From the NCBI GenBank assembly GCA_020445785.1, contig JAGRFZ010000025.1, positions 1-38,882 of the forward strand: a stretch of DNA of 38,882 nt, read 5' to 3'. Position numbers and translations under genes: made by a program. Below are positions 20,230-27,416 of this stretch, piece by piece; position 1 is the first letter of the stretch, and every line of letters starts with the position of its first letter. The notes under the pieces were generated by a model, which worked only from the letters and a program-made list of their open reading frames with translations, ran no database searches and was not told the DNA's origin. This stretch comes from Rhodocyclaceae bacterium (GTDB lineage Bacteria > Pseudomonadota > Gammaproteobacteria > Burkholderiales > Rhodocyclaceae).

Positions 20230-20231
20230 AA

Positions 20232-20264
20232 AGCATAGTGTGATTCGCTTACTGGCAGCTTACT
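20232..20264 (-). promoter_or_regulatory. Candidate yjcH-actP promoter with 7-bp direct repeats
   Basis: On the minus strand, AGTAAGC occurs twice (20258-20264 and 20247-20253) with an 11-bp period, exactly one helical turn. A TATGCT hexamer (20232-20237) downstream could be the -10 box, and the repeats cover the place where a -35 box would be. This geometry suits an activator that replaces a weak -35. In related bacteria yjcH-actP is activated by the CrbS/CrbR two-component system, so a LuxR-type response regulator site is a reasonable guess. The repeats are seen; the regulator is inferred. Confidence 0.45.
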
Positions 20265-20420
20265 TCGCGCTCGCATGTCATGGTCGCGCCGGCTTGCCCA
20301 CGGCATGGCGTGAGCCCGTGCACGACGTCAACGGGCGGCGCGTAAGTTTTGCCCACATTGGGCAGTCCAATCTGGGGAGGTATGCGAATCGAGGCGCAAT
20401 CTGCAGGAGAGGTCGGGACC

Positions 20421-21404
20421 ATGGAGACGCGTTCGACGCCATTCGCCGCGATGATGCGGTTGGCCCCGGCTTTCGCGGCGAGTGTAGCGCTGAGTGGTAT
20501 CGGGAAAAATGCTGCAGCGCAGCAGTTCAATGGCTTCGAGATTTCGAATGCCGAGATCCCATCGGCGCAGATTCTGCGCGGGGGACCGCCACGCGACGGC
20601 ATCCCGGCGATCGATCGCCCGCGCTTCGTCCCCAACCGCGACGCCACCGAACTCGACGGCGATGATCGCGTGCTCGGCTTGGTGCTCTACGGCGAAGCCC
20701 GCGCCTATCCGGTGGCGATCATGAACTGGCACGAGATCGTCAATGACGAATTCGGCGGCCACGCGGTGGCCGTCACCTACTGCCCCCTGTGCGGCAGCGG
20801 CGTTGCCTACCGTGCCGAGGTCGCCGGTCGCCGCCTGCGCTTCGGCGTCTCCGGCCTGCTCTACAACAGCGATGTGCTGCTCTATGACCGACAGACCGAA
20901 TCCCTCTGGTCACAAATCGCCAGCCGCGCGATCAGCGGCCCGATGCGCGGCACCGAACTCGCCATGCTGGCGCTGGAACACACGCGCTGGTCGGACTGGC
21001 GCGCCCGCCATCCGCGGGGGCGCGTGCTCAGTCGCGACACCGGCTTCGCCCGTGACTACTCGCGCGACCCCTATCGCAGCTACCGCACGCAGCCCGGCAC
21101 GATGTTTCCGGTACACGGATCGGATGCGCGCCATTCTGCCAAGACCTGGGTGTTCGGCCTGCGCATCGGCGACGATGCACGCGCCTATCCCTTCCCCGAA
21201 CTCGATCGGGTGCCCGGCGGCCAGGTGGATGACATCGTCGGTGGACGACAGGTGCGGATCTTGTTCGATCGCGCGCATCGCAGCGCCCGAGCGATCGACG
21301 CCGAGGGCGTGCCGCTGGCCGGCATCAGCGCCTACTGGTTCGCCTGGATGGCCTTCCACCCCGGCTCGACGGTATTCGACGCGGGCACCCACGGTTCCCG
21401 CTGA
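20421..21404 (+). CDS. Exported DUF3179 protein
   Basis: The product (327 aa) matches the DUF3179 family of unknown function. A signal peptide (MMRLAPAFAASVALSG, ending AAAQ) is followed by conserved segments: ARAYPVAIMNWHEIVND, a CPLCGSG motif whose two cysteines suggest metal or disulfide use, FGVSGLLYNSDVLLYDR, and ESLWSQIASRAISGP. The ATG at 20421 is preferred because AGGAGAGG lies about nine bases upstream; an earlier in-frame ATG at 20382 has a ribosome binding site too close to it. It is divergent from yjcH-actP and ends 9 bp before the next gene, which faces it tail to tail. Confidence 0.86.
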   Translation: METRSTPFAAMMRLAPAFAASVALSGIGKNAAAQQFNGFEISNAEIPSAQILRGGPPRDGIPAIDRPRFVPNRDATELDGDDRVLGLVLYGEARAYPVAIMNWHEIVNDEFGGHAVAVTYCPLCGSGVAYRAEVAGRRLRFGVSGLLYNSDVLLYDRQTESLWSQIASRAISGPMRGTELAMLALEHTRWSDWRARHPRGRVLSRDTGFARDYSRDPYRSYRTQPGTMFPVHGSDARHSAKTWVFGLRIGDDARAYPFPELDRVPGGQVDDIVGGRQVRILFDRAHRSARAIDAEGVPLAGISAYWFAWMAFHPGSTVFDAGTHGSR

Positions 21405-21413
21405 GGCAAGACG

Positions 21414-22145
21414 TCAATCCAGACCGAGGGTCCGACGCAGTTCGGCAGCGGTGAGCGCGCGCCCGAAGACGGCACTGCCGACATCGAAACGGTGGGCCTC
21501 GGCCAGGGGTCCGACGACGACGGGTTCGAAGCCCGCTTCCGCGACCAGGCGACGCGCTGTGGCGAGTGCCTCGCGATCGTCGCCGGCCAGTGCGACCCCG
21601 ATCCGCGCATCGGTGTGATGGGCTTCGCTGCGCAGCAGCCGGTGTGGAATCGATGTGAATGCCCGTACCAGCCGCGCCCCAGGCAAGTATTCGGCCGAGG
21701 CGATTCCGGTCCCCTTGGCCCTGGCGAGCTGTGCCATCGGGCCATCCCGTCCGGGAAACGGGTTGCCGGTCTCGAGCACCACCTTGCCCGCGATGTGGGG
21801 GGCGAGTGTTTTGCCGAGATCCGGCAGCGCACCGTAGGGCACCGAAATCAGGATGACTTCGCCGAAGGCCGCGGCCTCGGTCGGCGTGCCGGACCGTACG
21901 TGTTCACCGAGGCGCACTGCCAGAGGCTCGAGCCGCTCCGGATGGCGGGACGAGATCACCAGATGATGTCCCGCGCGGGCCCACAGTTCGGCCAGCGTGC
22001 CGCCGATCCGACCGGTGCCGACGATACCGATGCGCAATCGCTCATCCCGCGCCAGGGCGCCTGGCGAGAACGCGCCGAACAAGGACAGCGCCAGTGCGGA
22101 CAGCAGTAGTCGTCGCGATGGCGACGGGGCGTGGTGGCGAATCAT
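21414..22145 (-). CDS. Putative Tat-exported NADP-binding oxidoreductase (F420-reductase-like)
   Basis: The product (243 aa) has an N-terminal signal with a twin-arginine motif (SRRLLL, residues 10-15) and a hydrophobic core ending ALA. An NADP-type Rossmann fold follows: GIVGTGRIGGTL, then the adenosine-phosphate-binding SSRHPERL. It resembles the F420-dependent NADP reductase domain and eukaryotic STEAP N-domains. Later pieces include VILISVPYGALPDL, LETGNPFPGR and the FDVGSAVFGR end. A Tat signal makes sense because a nucleotide-binding protein would need to be exported folded. Substrate and partner are unknown. The gene is transcribed alone, tail to tail with the DUF3179 gene. Confidence 0.78.
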   Translation of the reverse strand: MIRHHAPSPSRRLLLSALALSLFGAFSPGALARDERLRIGIVGTGRIGGTLAELWARAGHHLVISSRHPERLEPLAVRLGEHVRSGTPTEAAAFGEVILISVPYGALPDLGKTLAPHIAGKVVLETGNPFPGRDGPMAQLARAKGTGIASAEYLPGARLVRAFTSIPHRLLRSEAHHTDARIGVALAGDDREALATARRLVAEAGFEPVVVGPLAEAHRFDVGSAVFGRALTAAELRRTLGLD

Positions 22146-22226
22146 CGGCTCGAACTCCCCGGCCCCTCGGAAACCGTGTTGTGCCCGAGGACCCGTTCAC
22201 TATAGATCCGACGTGGACGGGCGAAT

Positions 22227-22254
22227 GCCGTTCCCGCGACTGCGCGGGAACGGC
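22227..22254. terminator. Strong hairpin downstream of the BON-domain gene
   Basis: A perfect 12-bp stem (GCCGTTCCCGCG with its complement) has a 4-base loop. It lies 26 bp beyond the minus-strand BON gene stop codon and before the start of the next minus-strand gene. No T run follows on either strand, so it is terminator-like but not a canonical intrinsic terminator; it may protect the 3' end of the BON message. Confidence 0.5.
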
Positions 22255-22280
22255 TGCAGCGATCGATGGGGTCTGGTCGC

Positions 22281-23120
22281 TCAGTTGGTGCGCACCGTCA
22301 GCCGGTTCATCACTTCCCGTACGCCGTCGATCGCACCGGCGACCTTCTGGGCCTGGGTCGATTCCTTCTCACTGTCGACCCGACCACTCAGCAGTACCAC
22401 ACCGCGGGTGGTCTCGACATCGATCTCGAAGGCTTCGGTGACGCTGTCGGCCGCGAGTGCCGTCTTGACCTTCGCGGTCAGCGCGGCGTCATTGATGTAG
22501 CGGGTCACGGCGCCCTTGTCCTTTCCGTCCGCGTCGCGAGCGACGATCAGTTCGTTGTCCACCTCACGCACGCCCTCGATGCCGGCGGCGACCTGCTCCG
22601 CCCTTTCGGATTCCTCGTCGGAGTCGACCTCGCCGCGCAGGCTGACGACGCCGCGGGTGGTCTCGACCTCGATCTCGACCGCTTCGGTGGTGCCGTCTGC
22701 AGCCAGCGCCGCCTTGACCTTGGTGGTCAGCACCGTGTCGGAGACGTACTGGCCGATCGCGCTCTTCTCCTCGCCGTCGCCATTGCCGACCACGGTCAGC
22801 TTGTTCATCACACCCTCGATGCCTTCCACCGATCGGGCGACCCGTTCGGCCTGCGATTTTTCGTCGAGGCTGTCGACCTCGCCTTCGAGGAGCACGACGC
22901 GTCGAGCCGTCTCGACCTCGATCTCGATGGCGTCGGTCACCGGATCGGCCGCCAGCGCCGCCTTGACCTTGGCAGTCAGCGCCGAGTCGTTGACGAACTG
23001 CGTGACGGCGCCGGGATCGGCATTCTTGCGCTCTGCGGCATCGTTCGCGAGGGCGCCGGTCGCGGCGACACCGGCGAACAAGGTAGTGGTCAGGGCGATG
23101 GCGATCGCAGTCTTCTTCAT
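22281..23120 (-). CDS. Periplasmic protein with three BON domains
   Basis: The product (279 aa) has a signal peptide (MKKTAIAIALTTTLFAGVAATGALA) and three consecutive BON domains at about 40-112, 123-194 and 206-277. Each begins with a short lead (VNDSALTAKVKAALAAD in the first), continues with a V-E-T-R-GVV-L-G-VDS core and ends in GV-NLTV. BON domains bind membranes or phospholipid and protect the envelope during osmotic stress (OsmY in E. coli has two). Linkers between domains are acidic (NGDGEEKS, RDADGKDKG). The ATG at 23120 follows GGAGGAAATC, an excellent ribosome binding site. The gene appears to be monocistronic and is probably stress-induced. Confidence 0.92.
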   Translation of the reverse strand: MKKTAIAIALTTTLFAGVAATGALANDAAERKNADPGAVTQFVNDSALTAKVKAALAADPVTDAIEIEVETARRVVLLEGEVDSLDEKSQAERVARSVEGIEGVMNKLTVVGNGDGEEKSAIGQYVSDTVLTTKVKAALAADGTTEAVEIEVETTRGVVSLRGEVDSDEESERAEQVAAGIEGVREVDNELIVARDADGKDKGAVTRYINDAALTAKVKTALAADSVTEAFEIDVETTRGVVLLSGRVDSEKESTQAQKVAGAIDGVREVMNRLTVRTN

Positions 23121-23509
23121 GATTTCCTCCGTGACTTCAAGTCGGTCTGGCTTCCGCCGCAGTTGCGGCGGGATCCTTCGGCGCGGCAAAGATCTTGCGC
23201 GGACGCCTTGATGCCAACTTTAGGTTCGGCCGACGGCACGCCCTATCGGCGTCCGTCGCAACCGGACGTCAGCGGATACCCACTTTCGGTAGGGGCTTTC
23301 CTACGCAGGTGTGGGATGCCCCGAGCGGGGCCAGGGGGGGGGGCGAGGTAGGGCCTGCGGGTGGCCCCCCGTTGTTGGAGAGCCGGCGCGAGCCGATATG
23401 CCTCGCGCGAGCGTGAGGAGAAGTGGCGAAAAGAAACCGCCGCCGGCTTGTTGTCGCTCGGCGGCGACGACCTGCCCCACTTGCGGGACAGTCTGTGTTA
23501 CCGGAAGCG
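23121..23509. other. 389-bp gap with an inverted repeat and a G10 tract
   Basis: I find no gene here. It is the upstream region of the BON gene (minus strand). GTAGG and CCTAC at 23289-23304 form an inverted repeat with a 6-base spacer, about 170 bp upstream of the BON start; similar GTAGG/CCTAC boxes occur, as far as I recall, upstream of small stress genes in betaproteobacteria. A run of ten G residues occupies 23334-23343. Confidence 0.5.
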
Positions 23510-23824
23510 TCAGGCGCCGAGCAGGCGCTTCAACCAACCGAGCAAACCGCCGCCCGACGAAGGCTGCTGCGCTGCCGGTTCGGACCTTGGCGGCGGGGCA
23601 CTGGTGGTGGCGGTAGCGGGCCTGGCTGCCGCGGCCGTCGGCGCCGCCGCGCGCACGCTTGCCCGCGCGGTGGACGGGGCCAGTGTTGCGGCGGACATCT
23701 GCTGCAATTGCAGGTAGTGGCGCTGCAATACCGAGTCCGTCGGCGGTAATCCGCACTGGCGGTTGCGTTCGGTCTCGGCATGGCGCCGCAGGACGGAGTC
23801 TTCGGGAAGGGCGTCTGCGCTCAT
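23510..23824 (-). CDS. Small protein with repeated DSVLxRH motif
   Basis: The product (104 aa) starts at the ATG at 23824, supported by GGAGA eight bases upstream. The first half contains two copies of a short motif: DSVLRRHAETERNRQCG and, 18 residues later, DSVLQRHYLQLQQ. A long Ala/Pro/Thr-rich linker (about residues 43-90) leads to a glycine-rich, hydrophobic and basic tail, GGGLLGWLKRLLGA, which could form an amphipathic membrane-binding helix. There is no signal peptide. I do not recognise a named family or function. It is divergent from the ferredoxin-NADP reductase gene. Confidence 0.65.
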   Translation of the reverse strand: MSADALPEDSVLRRHAETERNRQCGLPPTDSVLQRHYLQLQQMSAATLAPSTARASVRAAAPTAAAARPATATTSAPPPRSEPAAQQPSSGGGLLGWLKRLLGA

Positions 23825-24013
23825 GGACTGGTCTCCGGTGTGCAAGGCTCCCGACATCGTCCTGGCGTCACATCTGATCAGGAGTTGCCAGGAAATTCCG
23901 CCGCGTCGGTCCCGGAGCCGACGCAAGAGCCGCGCCAGCGCGTGCACGCGTACAGGAACATCTCGTGTCGGCCGGGTTCGAAACCATGGGACGACAGGGC
24001 GGAGCGAACAGAC

Positions 24014-24772
24014 ATGGGGTGGTTACAGGGGGTCGTGGTCGAGCGCAAGGCATGGACCGAAAGCGAAAGCCACGTTTCGCTGCGGATCGACGCGCCGATC
24101 GGCAGTTTTCAGCCAGGGCAGTTCGTCCGACTCGGTCTCGAAGTGGGTGATGAAATCGTCGGACGTCCTTACTCGCTGGTGAACGCCCCGGCCGATCCGC
24201 TGCTGGAAGTCTATTTCGACGTGGTGCCCACCGGGCCACTGTCGCCCCGACTGGCAGCGCTGAGGCGTGGCGACGCGGTTCGGGTCGGCACCTCGCCTTA
24301 CGGCTTCCTGGTGCTGTCGGAAATTTCGGGGGGCAGCGACCTGTGGCTGATTGCCAGCGGTACCGGTGTCGGGCCCTTCGTATCGATCGTCACCGACGGC
24401 GCCCTGTGGGCACGTTACGACCATGTCCGCGTGGTCCATGGCGTGCGGCATGAGGCCGAACTCGCCTACGCCGAGCGGCTGCAGGCGGTCGATGTGCCGG
24501 CCGGGAAGAGTTACGCCTATCTACCGATGCTGTCGCGGGAATCCCGTGCCGATACCTTGCGCGGGCGAATTCCGCCGGCGATCGCCGATGGCCGCTTGCA
24601 GCGCGCCGCCGAGCGGGGGTTCGATCCTGCGTGCAGCCGGGTGATGCTGTGCGGCAACCCGGCGATGGTCGAAGACGCGATGGTGGCGCTGGCCGGCTGC
24701 GGCCTCCACCGCCATCGTCGGCGCGCGCCTGGACAGATCCTGATCGAGGAGTACTGGTCGCGCCCCGGTTGA
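24014..24772 (+). CDS. fpr: Ferredoxin/flavodoxin-NADP reductase
   Basis: The product (252 aa) moves electrons between NADPH and ferredoxin or flavodoxin using FAD. The FAD-binding motif is RPYSLVNAP (51-59) and the NADP-binding glycine motif is ASGTGVGPF (about 114-122). The C-terminal LCGNPAMVEDA is typical of the family, and the end HRRRAPGQILIEEYW aligns with the HYW end of E. coli Fpr, with four extra residues. The start at 24014 has GGAG ten bases upstream and gives the usual length (about 248-258). Single gene, convergent with the FKBP gene 16 bp away. Confidence 0.94.
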   Translation: MGWLQGVVVERKAWTESESHVSLRIDAPIGSFQPGQFVRLGLEVGDEIVGRPYSLVNAPADPLLEVYFDVVPTGPLSPRLAALRRGDAVRVGTSPYGFLVLSEISGGSDLWLIASGTGVGPFVSIVTDGALWARYDHVRVVHGVRHEAELAYAERLQAVDVPAGKSYAYLPMLSRESRADTLRGRIPPAIADGRLQRAAERGFDPACSRVMLCGNPAMVEDAMVALAGCGLHRHRRRAPGQILIEEYWSRPG

Positions 24773-24788
24773 CGGGCTGCGTCGGGCG

Positions 24789-25460
24789 TTATTCCTTGCC
24801 GACGACTTCGGCCAGTTCGACTTCGAAGATCAGGGTTGCGCCGGGCGGGATCACGTTACCGGCACCGCGATCACCGTAGGCGGTCTCGGCCGGGCAGGTC
24901 AGCCGCGCCTTGCCGCCGACCTTCATCATCGCCACGCCCTCGGTCCAGCATTTGATCACGCCGTCCAACGGAAAGGTGCTCGCTTCGCCGCGCTTGTAGG
25001 AGCTGTCGAACTCGGTGCCGTCGGGCAAGGTGCCGCGATAGTGCACCTTGACCACGTCGCTGCCGGACGGCTGGCTCCCTTCGCCTTCGCTCAGCGGCAG
25101 GTAGACAAAACCGCTTTCGGCTTTGATCGCGCCCGCTTCGGCGGCCGCTGCCGCCACCACCGCCTTGCCTTGCTCCGCGACCTTCATGGCCGCGGCCTCG
25201 CGACGGGTCGCCGCGAGTTGATTGACCTTGGGACCATAGACGTTCATGTCCACCGCACTGTCGGTGCCACTGACCGCATCGCGCCACCCCTGCTGCACTG
25301 CGTCCAATTCGTCGGGGGTGAGCTGAAATACCGCAGTCTGCCGGGCCACCATCTGGCCCAGGGCGTACAGGGTCTTTTGTTCGTCGGTCATGTCGGCGGC
25401 AACGGCGCCGCTGCCGGCCAGCGCGAGGCCGAGAGCAAGGAGAAGCGGTCTGGTCATCAT
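24789..25460 (-). CDS. Exported FKBP-type peptidyl-prolyl isomerase (FkpA/Mip-like)
   Basis: The product (223 aa) is a periplasmic folding catalyst. A signal peptide (MMTRPLLLALGLALAGSGAVAA) leads into an N-terminal helical dimerisation domain (about 25-115, with TDEQKTLYALGQMVARQ), then the FKBP domain (about 125-220) with VKVHYRGTLPDGTEFDSSY, TCPAETAYGDRG and VIPPGATLIFEVEL. These match Mip/FkpA proteins. Two adjacent ATG codons (25460 and 25457) are both possible starts. The gene is divergent from the TraB/GumN gene. Confidence 0.94.
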   Translation of the reverse strand: MMTRPLLLALGLALAGSGAVAADMTDEQKTLYALGQMVARQTAVFQLTPDELDAVQQGWRDAVSGTDSAVDMNVYGPKVNQLAATRREAAAMKVAEQGKAVVAAAAAEAGAIKAESGFVYLPLSEGEGSQPSGSDVVKVHYRGTLPDGTEFDSSYKRGEASTFPLDGVIKCWTEGVAMMKVGGKARLTCPAETAYGDRGAGNVIPPGATLIFEVELAEVVGKE

Positions 25461-25659
25461 CAATGCCTGTCGATTTCTGGGGTGCGCCGGTTGTGGCGCA
25501 AGGTCGACAAGCATAGTCGATCGCGACATTCGATGCGCTGGAGCTCGGTGCGGACGGGCGCCGACGTTCGCGCAGGATTCCGGCGCATCGATCGTGGGTG
25601 CCGCAGGGCAATCGACGAGCGGAACGGAACCGACGCGCGTCGGCGCGCCTCTGTCGATC

Positions 25660-26568
25660 ATGCGCTCCGTTCATCCGATCTCGACAATCTGGCATGCCGC
25701 CCTGCCGCGCCTCGTCTTGCTGGCGGCGGCGGTACTGCTGTCCCCACGGCTCGGGGCAGCGCCCTACGAGCACGGCGTATTCTGGCAGGTCCAGGCGCCC
25801 AATGGCGCGCTGAGCCACCTGCTGGGGACCCTCCACGCACCGGATGTGCGTCTCAGCCGCCTGCCGGCACCGGTGCTGCAAGCCATGGCGGAATCCCACC
25901 AGGTGGCCACCGAGCTGGTCAGCGACGAGGTCTCGGCCCATCGCTTCCGCCGGGCGATGATGATGCGCGAACCGAAGTTGCCGCAGATTCTCGGTGCCGA
26001 AGATTTCGAGCGGGTCGAGTCCTTGCTCGCGCGTTCCGGCGTGCGCTTCAGCGCGCGGCCACGAATGAAACCTTGGGCTGCCCTGCTGGTGATCGCGCAG
26101 CCGGCCGGCGCTGCTGGCCCCAGCATGGATGAGGCGGTCCTGACCCACGCCCGCGAGGCGGGCAAGCCGGTGCGGCCCCTCGAAAGCATCGAAGAACAGA
26201 TCGCTTCCTTCGAGGGCGTGCCGCACGAATCCCAGGTGCGATTGTTGCGCCACGCCAGCCGCTTCCCGCAGCAGTTCCAAGCCAGCGTCGAGCCGCTGAT
26301 CCGAGCCTATATCGCCGGAAATCTCGCCGAGATGTTCCGCATCAACGAGTCGGTGCTCGACAATGCGCCGGAACTTCGGCACGACAACGCGGATTTCCTC
26401 GGCAGCGTGCTCTACTCGCGCAATCGGCGCTTCGTCGAGCGGCTCGAGCCGCTGCTGCGCGAAGGAGGGCTGTTCGCCGCATTCGGCGCGCTGCATCTGT
26501 TCGGCGATCGCGGCGTGCTGTCGCTGCTCGAGCGCCGTGGTTTTCGCCTGCGGCGGGTGGCTCGCTGA
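25660..26568 (+). CDS. TraB/GumN family protein
   Basis: The product (302 aa) belongs to the TraB/GumN (PF01963) family, thought to include metal-dependent proteases (TIKI-like), with an N-terminal signal sequence (about 1-34, ending RLGAA). The two family motifs are visible: GTLH at 56-59 in SHLLGTLHAPD and the C-terminal GALHLFGDRGV. A central glutamate-rich helix carries LESIEEQIASFEGVP, also conserved. The ATG at 25660 is placed before the signal peptide; no strong ribosome binding site is seen. The product is probably periplasmic and its substrate unknown. Confidence 0.87.
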   Translation: MRSVHPISTIWHAALPRLVLLAAAVLLSPRLGAAPYEHGVFWQVQAPNGALSHLLGTLHAPDVRLSRLPAPVLQAMAESHQVATELVSDEVSAHRFRRAMMMREPKLPQILGAEDFERVESLLARSGVRFSARPRMKPWAALLVIAQPAGAAGPSMDEAVLTHAREAGKPVRPLESIEEQIASFEGVPHESQVRLLRHASRFPQQFQASVEPLIRAYIAGNLAEMFRINESVLDNAPELRHDNADFLGSVLYSRNRRFVERLEPLLREGGLFAAFGALHLFGDRGVLSLLERRGFRLRRVAR

Positions 26569-26575
26569 GCAGGAA

Positions 26576-27346
26576 TCACCGCGGCTTGAGCGCCTGGAAT
26601 TCCGCGAAGACCGACAGTGCACGGGTCTCGACGTGGTGGCGGACCTCGCTGAACCCTGCGGCCCGCATCGTCTTGAGCACGTCTGCCGGTGACGCACAGG
26701 CGTCGATCGTATCCCAGTAGTAGCGCCACAACTGCGCCGTTTCGGCGCCGCCGCCGACGACTCTTGCCAAGGTCGGCACAACACCACGCATGTAGGCCTT
26801 CAGCAGAGCCCGGCTCCAGCCGTGGGTCGGGCGCGTGATCTCCAACAGGCAGACTCGTCCGCCCGGTTTCAGCACCCGGTGGAACTCGGCAAAGGCAGCG
26901 GCCAGGTCGCCGATGTGGCGCAGGGCGTATCCCATGCTCACCATGTCGAAGCTCGCATTCGGCAGCGGCATTTCTTCGGCACGGCCTTCCACCAGACGGA
27001 CGCCCTCCGGCACATCGGCGTTGGCCATCATGCCGGGGCTAGGATCGACGCCGACCACCAGCGTCGGGTCACCGACCAGACCGGCGGCCTCTCGTGCGAC
27101 CAAGCCGGTGCCGACGCCGACGTCCACGATCCGCATGCCGGATCCGAGCCCGGCCCGTGCCAGTGCCTGTCTTCGGTACCACGGACCGGTGCCGAGGGCC
27201 AGCAGGCGCTCGATACGGTCGTAGTGCCCTGCCGTGCGGTCGAAGATGTTGCGTACGAAGCCCCGCCGCTCGTTTTCGCTGGCGTAATAGGCGGTCAGCG
27301 GGAGATGCGGTGCGTGAACGATGCGGTCGTCCGGCGGAGTGCTCAT
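26576..27346 (-). CDS. UbiE-like SAM-dependent methyltransferase
   Basis: The product (256 aa) resembles the ubiquinone/menaquinone methyltransferase UbiE but need not be it. It shows VRNIFDRTAGHYDRIERLLALGTGPWYR, the SAM motif IVDVGVGTGLVAREA, MPLPNASFDMVSMGYALRHIGD and the post-motif LKPGGRVCLLEITRP. The C-terminal part (YYWDTIDACASPADVLKTMRAAGF) differs from canonical UbiE, which suggests a related enzyme with another substrate. The ATG at 27346 lacks a strong ribosome binding site (CAGGGCCAGAGCCG upstream), so the start has moderate support. It ends 7 bp from the TraB/GumN gene, tail to tail. Confidence 0.85.
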   Translation of the reverse strand: MSTPPDDRIVHAPHLPLTAYYASENERRGFVRNIFDRTAGHYDRIERLLALGTGPWYRRQALARAGLGSGMRIVDVGVGTGLVAREAAGLVGDPTLVVGVDPSPGMMANADVPEGVRLVEGRAEEMPLPNASFDMVSMGYALRHIGDLAAAFAEFHRVLKPGGRVCLLEITRPTHGWSRALLKAYMRGVVPTLARVVGGGAETAQLWRYYWDTIDACASPADVLKTMRAAGFSEVRHHVETRALSVFAEFQALKPR

Positions 27347-27416
27347 CGGCTCTGGCCCTGCGTGTGGCGTCGACTGCCTTTGTACCCGATCGCCGACGTT
27401 CCTGCACCGACTCCGA

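Noticed and set aside
22281-23120. Regularly repeated DNA that might suggest a CRISPR or tandem-repeat array
   Set aside because: The repeats are about 250 bp apart and encode three BON domains in one frame.
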